Shown here in pieces: positions 1 to 4,869 of a stretch of 6,156 nt of DNA. This stretch comes from Actinomycetota bacterium (lineage in GTDB: Bacteria; Actinomycetota; Actinomycetes; Propionibacteriales; Propionibacteriaceae). The translations under genes and the position numbers were made by a program. Every line of letters starts with the position of its first letter. Position 1 is the stretch's first letter. Under the pieces are notes generated by a model that was not told where the DNA came from, made no database searches, and was given only the letters and a program-made list of their open reading frames with translations. Location: contig JACRAA010000343.1 of NCBI GenBank assembly GCA_016213595.1, forward strand, positions 1 through 6,156. Reading direction: 5' to 3'.

Positions 1-2
1 CG

Positions 3-224
3 ACCGCGGGCGGCGTGGCGCAACAGGCAGCCGTCCTCGCGTCCAGGGGGCTCGACTGGCGCTACGTGGACGAGTCGATGTCCCTGCTCGCGGAGGTGAC
101 CGCGGACGATGTCACGGCCGCCTTCACCGAGATCTGGCCGAGGGATCCAGCCGTACTCGTCGTCGGTGACCCGGCCCTCGCCGAAAGGCTCGGCGTCGAG
201 GCCGAGCCGGCGCCCGCGCTCTAG
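3..224 (+). CDS. C-terminal end of a probable M16 family (insulinase-like) metallopeptidase, 5' truncated
   Basis: The frame is open from the first bases of the window and stops at TAG 222-224, so only the last 73 codons are present; the GTG at 15 is internal and not a likely start. The visible part has a GLDWRYVD segment, then EVTADDVTAAFTEIW, then AVLVVGDPALAERLG. The pattern 'alpha-helical segment, VTxxDVxxA helix, then a beta strand ending in VVGD' is typical of the extreme C-terminus of M16 peptidases (mitochondrial processing peptidase/PqqL-like). The catalytic HxxEH motif would lie far upstream, outside the window, and many C-terminal M16 domains lack it, so activity cannot be judged. 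The gene ends 13 nt before the convergent UPF0182 gene. The family call comes from a short tail and is moderate; an unrelated alpha/beta protein cannot be excluded. Confidence 0.65.
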   Translation, partial: TAGGVAQQAAVLASRGLDWRYVDESMSLLAEVTADDVTAAFTEIWPRDPAVLVVGDPALAERLGVEAEPAPAL

Positions 225-228
225 GAGC

Positions 229-241
229 CTGAGGACCTCAG
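229..241. terminator. Short perfect palindrome between two convergent stop codons
   Basis: CTGAGG-A-CCTCAG is a 13-nt perfect inverted repeat. It sits between the M16 stop (222-224) and the minus-strand UPF0182 stop (238-240), and overlaps the latter. A hairpin here would have about five base pairs and a 3-nt loop, and no U-tract follows on either strand, so a classical intrinsic terminator is not supported. With only 13 nt between convergent genes it is the only candidate signal for ending transcription from either side. It may be coincidental. Confidence 0.2.
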
Positions 242-3123
242 CCGCCCATCGCCTTGAGCGCCCTCGCCACAGCGGCCTGAGCCGTGTCGTTGGCCTTCTG
301 GTAGCCGGCGAGGTCACCGGAGGCCAAGGCCTTGCTCGCATCGCTGAAGGCCTGCTGTGCCTGCGCCAGGGCCGACTTGAGCGTCTGCTCGTCGGGCGCC
401 GTGGGAGCCCCCGGGGTCGTGGTCGTCGACGGCGTCGTCGCCTTCGTCGGCGGGGCGTTCTCGTTCGTCGTGGCGCCGGCATCCCCGGAGAACACCTGGT
501 CGAGGGCTCCTTGCAGCGTGTCCGCGATGCCGACGTGGTCGCCGAACCGGACGACGACGTACGTCAGGACAGGGAACGCCCCGCTCTGGGCCTCGTTGCG
601 CTGCGTGTAGATCGGCTCCACGTACAGGATGCCGCCACCCACGGGCACGGTCAGCAGGTTCGCGTACAGAGCCTTCGCGCTGCCCTGGTTGAGGTACGGC
701 CGAAGCGCCGACGCGACCTTCTCGTCACGGAGAATGTTGTTGTGGGCCTGTCCGGCTCCCTCGATCTGCTGCGTGTCGGACATCCGTAGGACCCGGATCT
801 TGCCGTAGTCCTTGCTGGACGCGTCGGCGACCACCGTCATGTACGCGGCGAGGTTCTGCCGCGCGTTCGGGCTGTACACCGTGGTCTGGCTGAACTGCGG
901 GGAGGTCTCGCCCGGGACCTGCTTCCCGTTCTGGGAGGCCGTGGGCCACCGGACCGACATGTAGTAGGTCGGCTCGCGCAGGTTCGCCGCCTGGTCGACG
1001 GTGGGGTCGCTCGGGATCGCCCACATGTCGGAGGTCGAGTACCACTGGTCGGGGTTCGTCATGTGGTAGCGGGCCAGCACCTCACGCTGCGCGCGGTACA
1101 GGTCCGTCGGGTACCGCAGGTGGCTCAGCAGCTCGGGCGAGATGGCCGACTTCGGCTGGACCGTCCCCGGGTAGACCTTCATCCACGTCTGCAGCAGGGG
1201 GTCCGTCTCGTCCCACGCGTACAGCTTCACGCTGCCGTCGTACGCGTCGATCGTCGCCTTGACCGAGTTGCGCACGTAGTTGACCTCGTCGCTCGCCTGG
1301 AGCGCGCCGGTCTGCACGGCCTGGTTCGACGCCGCCCTGGTCATCGACATCTTGTGGCTGTTCGGGTAGTTGTCGGTCGTCGTGTACGCGTCGACGATCC
1401 ACACCACACGGCCCTTGACGATGGCCGGGTAGATGTCCGAGTCCACGGTCAGCCACGGCGCGACCTGCTGGATGCGCTCCGTGGGGGTCCGCTCGTACAG
1501 GATCTTCGAGCTGCTCTTCACCCGGTCGGACAGCAGCAGGTTCACGTCGGCGAACCGCATCGCGTACAGGGCCTTCGTGAACACGTTGCCGATGCCGACG
1601 CCGCCCTCCCCGTCGTACGTGCTGAACTGCTCGCCCGTCCCGCCGCCACCTCCGGGCGTGTCGAACTCGATGGGCGCCTGCCCCTCCGTACGGCCGACGA
1701 CGACGTAGTTCTTCGCCAGCTCGCCGTAGTAGATCCGGGGCTGGTCGGCCTTGAGGAGGCCCACCGTCGGGATGTCGGCTGCCAGCCACTGCGGCTCGCC
1801 GCCCGCCTGTCGGCGGTTGCCGTACGCGGCCACCAGCCCGTAGCCGTGCGTGTAGACGGTGTGGAGGTTGTTCCACTGCTTGTTGGTGAGGCCCGACTGG
1901 TCCATCTCGCGGGCGGCGATCACGACGTCCGTCATGGTGCCGTTGATGCTGTAGCGGTCCACGTCGAGGACGGGCGCGAACGAGTAGTAGCCGCGCACCT
2001 GCTGCAGCTGCTCGTACGTGTCGCGGACCATCGACGGGTCGATGAGGCGGATGCCCGGCAGGGTGGCCGCGTCCGCCGAGAGCTGCCCGGCGTCCGCGCT
2101 GGTCGTGGCGGAGTAGTCGTAGATCTGGGTGTCCGCCACGCCGTAGGCGTCCCGCGTCGCCGCGATGTGGCTCTGGACGTACGGGCGCTCCTTGTCCGGC
2201 TCGTCCGGCTTCACGGAGAACGACTGCACGACCGACGGGTAGACCACGCCGACGATGATCGACGAGACGACCATGAGGATGGCCGACGTCACGGGGATGC
2301 GCCATCCCGGGCGGCGGGAGTAGACGAAGAACGCGATGGCTGTGAGCAGGGAGATCACGGCGACGACGGTGTGCGCGGTGATCTGGGCGTGGTCCCCGGT
2401 GTACGTGAGCCCGTCGAGGAGGCTGGACGACTGCAGCTCCTCGCCGAACCGGTCGAGGTACGCACTGACGCCGTACGACACGAGGGCCAGGCCCGCGAGC
2501 ACCGAGATCTGCTGGTGGGCCCTCCGGTTCCCGAGCCCCGGCCGGGTCTGCGCGCTGAGGACCCCCATCGCGAAGTTCACGACGACCGCGATCGCAAGGC
2601 ACAGCAGCAGGACACCGAGGGCGAACGAGTTGAGGTAGCGGTACCAGGGGTACTCGAACACGAAGAACGAGATGTCGAGGCCGAAGCGGGGATCTACGGT
2701 GCCGAACGTCGTGTGGTGGAGGTAGGCGAGGAACAGCGACTTGGCTGATGTGCCCGTGATGCCCGCCATGATCCCGAAGAACGCTGCAGGGACCGCCACG
2801 GCGAGCCCGACCCGGCGCCCCAGGAGGTCGCGGTAGCGGTTGAGGAGCGCGCTGCTGCTGCGCGCCGCGCCGCGGATCTCCCTCGTGGAGATGACGAGAG
2901 TCCCGCCCACGGCTAGGGCCATGATGAGCCCGAACCCCAGGAACAGCCCGACAGAGGTCCACAGCTGGGTGCTGAAGACGACGCCGTAGCCCAGCTGCCC
3001 GAACCAGAGCTTGTCGGTCCACACCTGCGCGAAGGACGCGAAGAGGTAGGCAAGGACGAGCACGATGATGAGGGTCGGGATCAGTGCGCCACGCCGAGTA
3101 CGACCGAGCGGAAGGCTGGACAC
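238..3123 (-). CDS. UPF0182 family (COG1615) multi-pass membrane protein, 961 aa
   Basis: Large membrane protein of the UPF0182 family, conserved in actinobacteria; its biochemical role is not established. The N-terminal third holds about seven hydrophobic segments (approximately residues 14-31, 55-76, 105-123, 165-187, 205-222, 252-268 and 278-297). A very large, probably extracytoplasmic domain follows (about 300-880). Family-typical stretches include DKLWFGQLGYGVVF (37-50), THGYGLVAAYGNR (425-437), SDTQQIEGAGQAHNN (782-796) and ANLLTVPVGGGILYVEPIYT (821-840), then IADTLQGALDQVF near 866-878. The C-terminus has a low-complexity Thr/Pro/Ala linker (about 884-910) and an Ala-rich amphipathic helix (912-960). 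The length is close to the usual 950-1000 aa and no frameshift is seen. The start is GTG at 3123, backed by a strong AAAAGGAG with a 7-nt spacer. It is the last gene of a three-gene operon, 20 nt after the PPA1379-like gene. A role in envelope biology is inference. Confidence 0.93.
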   Translation of the reverse strand: MSSLPLGRTRRGALIPTLIIVLVLAYLFASFAQVWTDKLWFGQLGYGVVFSTQLWTSVGLFLGFGLIMALAVGGTLVISTREIRGAARSSSALLNRYRDLLGRRVGLAVAVPAAFFGIMAGITGTSAKSLFLAYLHHTTFGTVDPRFGLDISFFVFEYPWYRYLNSFALGVLLLCLAIAVVVNFAMGVLSAQTRPGLGNRRAHQQISVLAGLALVSYGVSAYLDRFGEELQSSSLLDGLTYTGDHAQITAHTVVAVISLLTAIAFFVYSRRPGWRIPVTSAILMVVSSIIVGVVYPSVVQSFSVKPDEPDKERPYVQSHIAATRDAYGVADTQIYDYSATTSADAGQLSADAATLPGIRLIDPSMVRDTYEQLQQVRGYYSFAPVLDVDRYSINGTMTDVVIAAREMDQSGLTNKQWNNLHTVYTHGYGLVAAYGNRRQAGGEPQWLAADIPTVGLLKADQPRIYYGELAKNYVVVGRTEGQAPIEFDTPGGGGGTGEQFSTYDGEGGVGIGNVFTKALYAMRFADVNLLLSDRVKSSSKILYERTPTERIQQVAPWLTVDSDIYPAIVKGRVVWIVDAYTTTDNYPNSHKMSMTRAASNQAVQTGALQASDEVNYVRNSVKATIDAYDGSVKLYAWDETDPLLQTWMKVYPGTVQPKSAISPELLSHLRYPTDLYRAQREVLARYHMTNPDQWYSTSDMWAIPSDPTVDQAANLREPTYYMSVRWPTASQNGKQVPGETSPQFSQTTVYSPNARQNLAAYMTVVADASSKDYGKIRVLRMSDTQQIEGAGQAHNNILRDEKVASALRPYLNQGSAKALYANLLTVPVGGGILYVEPIYTQRNEAQSGAFPVLTYVVVRFGDHVGIADTLQGALDQVFSGDAGATTNENAPPTKATTPSTTTTPGAPTAPDEQTLKSALAQAQQAFSDASKALASGDLAGYQKANDTAQAAVARALKAMGG

Positions 3124-3130
3124 AGCAGGG

Positions 3131-3138
3131 CTCCTTTT
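3131..3138 (-). promoter_or_regulatory. Strong Shine-Dalgarno site for the UPF0182 gene
   Basis: Read on the minus strand this is AAAAGGAG, 7 nt before the GTG at 3123-3121. It is the best ribosome-binding site on this strand and decides the GTG start. It lies inside the 20-nt gap after the stop of the PPA1379-like gene, so the UPF0182 gene probably shares that transcript yet initiates translation on its own. Confidence 0.8.
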
Positions 3139-3143
3139 GAGGT

Positions 3144-3653
3144 TCAGTCGCTCAGCGTAGCGAGCAGGGCTGTGGACAGGCCGGGCGCCAGGTCCTCCCC
3201 GCCGAGAAGCTGTGTCTGGTCGCTCCGGACACGTGCCACCGCGTGACGTTCACCGGTCCGGAGAACGCCCGTCACCACTCTGAGCTCCTGGCGATGCGGA
3301 TGGTTGGCGACCGCCTCGCTCGCCTCGTCGGGATCCTCGGGGAGGTCCGACTCGTACTGCGCAGGCAGGAACGCCCGCTCGACGCTGAGGACGCATCCCG
3401 CCACGGTCGGGGGCCAGGCCAGGTGCGCCAGCGCCTCGAACAGGGACAGGCCGTTGTGGAAGTCCTCCTGCTCGATGCTCGAGAGGTGGCCCTCCGGGTG
3501 CTCCGCGCCGAGCTGGGCGGCGAGCTCCGGCGCCGCGGCGAGGAGCTCTGCGGTCGGTACGAGCGCGAACAGCCGGTTCGGCTGGTCCCAGCCGGCCTGG
3601 CCCACGTGCCGTTCCACGTCGAGGACGGCGGCCGCCAGTGCATCGCTCAGCAT
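3144..3653 (-). CDS. PPA1379-like small conserved actinobacterial protein, 169 aa
   Basis: Small acidic, soluble protein with no signal peptide or membrane segment, so probably cytoplasmic. Recognisable pieces are WDQPNRLFALVPTAELL (22-38), SSIEQEDF (58-65), LAWPPTVAGCVLSVERAFLP (78-97), an acidic DLPEDPDEASE loop (103-113), and HPHRQELRVVTGVLRTGERH (118-137) with a conserved-looking HPxRxExR core. It ends in DLAPGLSTALLATL (154-167). This pattern matches, from memory, the uncharacterised 'PPA1379 family' of actinobacteria, whose function is unknown. ATG 3653 overlaps the upstream protease stop in the 7-nt sequence ATGCTGA, which points to translational coupling; only a weak GGGG-type site precedes it. 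The position between a membrane protease and a large membrane protein suggests a partner or regulatory role, but that is inference. Confidence 0.75.
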   Translation of the reverse strand: MLSDALAAAVLDVERHVGQAGWDQPNRLFALVPTAELLAAAPELAAQLGAEHPEGHLSSIEQEDFHNGLSLFEALAHLAWPPTVAGCVLSVERAFLPAQYESDLPEDPDEASEAVANHPHRQELRVVTGVLRTGERHAVARVRSDQTQLLGGEDLAPGLSTALLATLSD

Positions 3654-4693
3654 GTCGGCAGCCCCTGCCCGGTCGTGGGGTTCAGCGCCAGCGGCAGGGC
3701 GCCGATCGCGTCCTTCAGGGTGCTGACCTTCACCAGCCTCATCGACGAGGTGACACCGACGATGTCCTTGCAGTTCGCGGCGGGCACGAGGAAGACCTTG
3801 GCCTTCGCCGCTTCCGCGCCCGCGATCTTCTCCTGGATCCCGCCGATGGCGCCGACGTCACCCGTGGCGCTCATGGTGCCCGTACCGGCGACGATCTGCC
3901 CGGCCAGCAGGTCGACGGGAGTGATCTTGTCGTACACCGCGAGCGCCATCATCAGACCACCCGATCCCCCGCCGATGTCAGGGTTGATGCTGAAGGAGAC
4001 GCTCGGGGCGTACGAGTAGCCCGTCCCGACCGTGACGCCGATCGTGGCGACCCGGCCGTCGGTGGCGGAGCCGACCGTGTCGATGGTGACGGAGATGCGC
4101 GTGTTCTGGCGCTGCACCTGGATGAGCACCTTCTGGCCGACGCCCTTGTCCTTGATGCGGGCCACGACGTCGTCGCTCGTGCTCACCGACACGTTGTCGA
4201 CCATGAGGATGAGGTCACCCGGCTGGAGCTTGTTGTTGGACGGTCCGGAGACGCGCACGGCGGTCACCATCGGCAGCTCCTGGACGGGCTGGCCCGCCGC
4301 ACGCAGCGCGGCGACGACCGCGTCGAACTGTGCGGTCGACATGAGCGACTTCTCCTCGTCGGCCACCTGGCTGGCGGACTTCCCCGGGGCGTACACCACG
4401 TCGCGCGGCAGGACGTCCCGGTGAGGCATGACGTAGTCGAAGAGCGCCTCGGGCAGGCTCAGTCCAGCGTCGGCCCGGGTCTGGCTGACAGTCGTCAGGC
4501 GCAGCTGGCCGGTCGTGTCGTACGTCTTGATGCCGTCGATCTTCACGACGGGCTGGCCGTCGCTGGTCCCGAGCACGTCGTACGTGGCGCCGGGCGTCCA
4601 GGAGATGAACGGGATGGGCGCGAACGCGAGCACGGCTGCCAGCGCGATGAAGACCACGGAGGACACGACCGCGGTCCACGTCTGACGGGTCAC
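3647..4693 (-). CDS. YlbL-like membrane-anchored PDZ and Lon (S16)-type serine protease, 348 aa
   Basis: Predicted secreted-side serine protease. Residues 8-27 form one hydrophobic N-terminal segment that would act as signal anchor, placing the rest outside the membrane. A PDZ-like domain follows at about 140-205 (RVSGPSNNKLQPGDLILMVD at 147-166). The C-terminal Lon proteolytic domain has the nucleophile Ser244 in GGGSGGLMMALAVYD and the partner Lys289 in GAIGGIQEKIAGAEAAKAKV, 45 residues apart as expected for a Ser/Lys Lon dyad. FLVPAANC (301-308) is also family-typical. The residues flanking the serine are Gly-Gly where the usual form is GGPSAG. The length matches the YlbL/Rv3194c type (about 340 aa). 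GTG 4693 is the only ATG or GTG start between the upstream in-frame stop (4769-4771) and the transmembrane segment; its ribosome site is weak. It is the first gene of the operon and overlaps the next gene by 7 nt. Substrates are unknown. Confidence 0.9.
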   Translation of the reverse strand: MTRQTWTAVVSSVVFIALAAVLAFAPIPFISWTPGATYDVLGTSDGQPVVKIDGIKTYDTTGQLRLTTVSQTRADAGLSLPEALFDYVMPHRDVLPRDVVYAPGKSASQVADEEKSLMSTAQFDAVVAALRAAGQPVQELPMVTAVRVSGPSNNKLQPGDLILMVDNVSVSTSDDVVARIKDKGVGQKVLIQVQRQNTRISVTIDTVGSATDGRVATIGVTVGTGYSYAPSVSFSINPDIGGGSGGLMMALAVYDKITPVDLLAGQIVAGTGTMSATGDVGAIGGIQEKIAGAEAAKAKVFLVPAANCKDIVGVTSSMRLVKVSTLKDAIGALPLALNPTTGQGLPTC

Positions 4694-4765
4694 CGGCAGG
4701 TCCCGGTGGGCAGGGACGCCGCAGCCATGCTCTCGGCTGTCCCGTGGCGGCGCGGCATGCCATGC

Positions 4766-4771
4766 AATCTA
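4766..4771 (-). promoter_or_regulatory. Candidate -10 element for the protease/PPA1379/UPF0182 operon
   Basis: On the minus strand this reads TAGATT, a TANNNT-type -10 hexamer about 72 nt before the GTG at 4693. Transcription would begin near 4759 and give a leader of about 65 nt. No convincing -35 is visible at 16-18 nt spacing. It is an AT-rich spot in a GC-rich divergent intergenic region, which is where the promoter must be, but the assignment is weak. Confidence 0.3.
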
Positions 4772-4834
4772 CCCGAGGGGAACCCGCGAATGGGCGCAGC
4801 CTCTCGGGGGCAGCATCAGAGGGGCCGTCGCGGG

Positions 4835-4840
4835 TACGCT
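4835..4840 (+). promoter_or_regulatory. Candidate -10 element for the metalloprotease-like gene
   Basis: TACGCT on the plus strand fits the TANNNT pattern, within GGGTACGCTTCTAGG. It lies 29 nt before ATG 4870 and would give a short leader of about 23 nt containing the AAGGAG site. A clear -35 is not seen. With the candidate at 4766-4771 it fills the 176-nt divergent region 4694-4869, where I found no supported gene or RNA. Confidence 0.3.
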
Positions 4841-4857
4841 TCTAGGCGCATCTGCTG

Positions 4858-4863
4858 AAGGAG
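4858..4863 (+). promoter_or_regulatory. Shine-Dalgarno site for the metalloprotease-like gene
   Basis: AAGGAG with a 6-nt spacer to ATG 4870. It supports this start over internal ATG or GTG codons and shows that the plus-strand frame is the real gene here, not the long antisense frame that covers the same bases. Confidence 0.8.
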
Positions 4864-4869
4864 CGGCCC

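Noticed and set aside
1063..2748. A 561-codon plus-strand open frame antisense to the UPF0182 gene
   Set aside because: It is rich in Arg, Val, Asp and His with no domain, signal or ribosome site, and lies wholly against a well-supported gene. Such frames are expected from high third-position GC.
1082..3022. A 646-codon minus-strand open frame within the UPF0182 gene in another frame
   Set aside because: It has Arg/Pro/Ala-rich composition with no recognisable motif; it is a frame-shifted shadow of the real coding sequence.
4795..4830. Possible hairpin from CCTCT...AGAGG in the intergenic region
   Set aside because: Only a 5-bp stem with a loop of about 13 nt and no T-tract or conserved context; expected by chance in GC-rich DNA.
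4762..4845. A 27-codon plus-strand frame (starting MQSTRGEP) in the divergent intergenic region
   Set aside because: No ribosome-binding site precedes it, it overlaps the proposed promoters, and nothing in its sequence resembles a known leader peptide.
3638..4858. A 406-codon plus-strand open frame antisense to the YlbL-like protease
   Set aside because: It is opposite a protein with clear PDZ and Lon motifs, with shadow-like composition and no ribosome-binding site.
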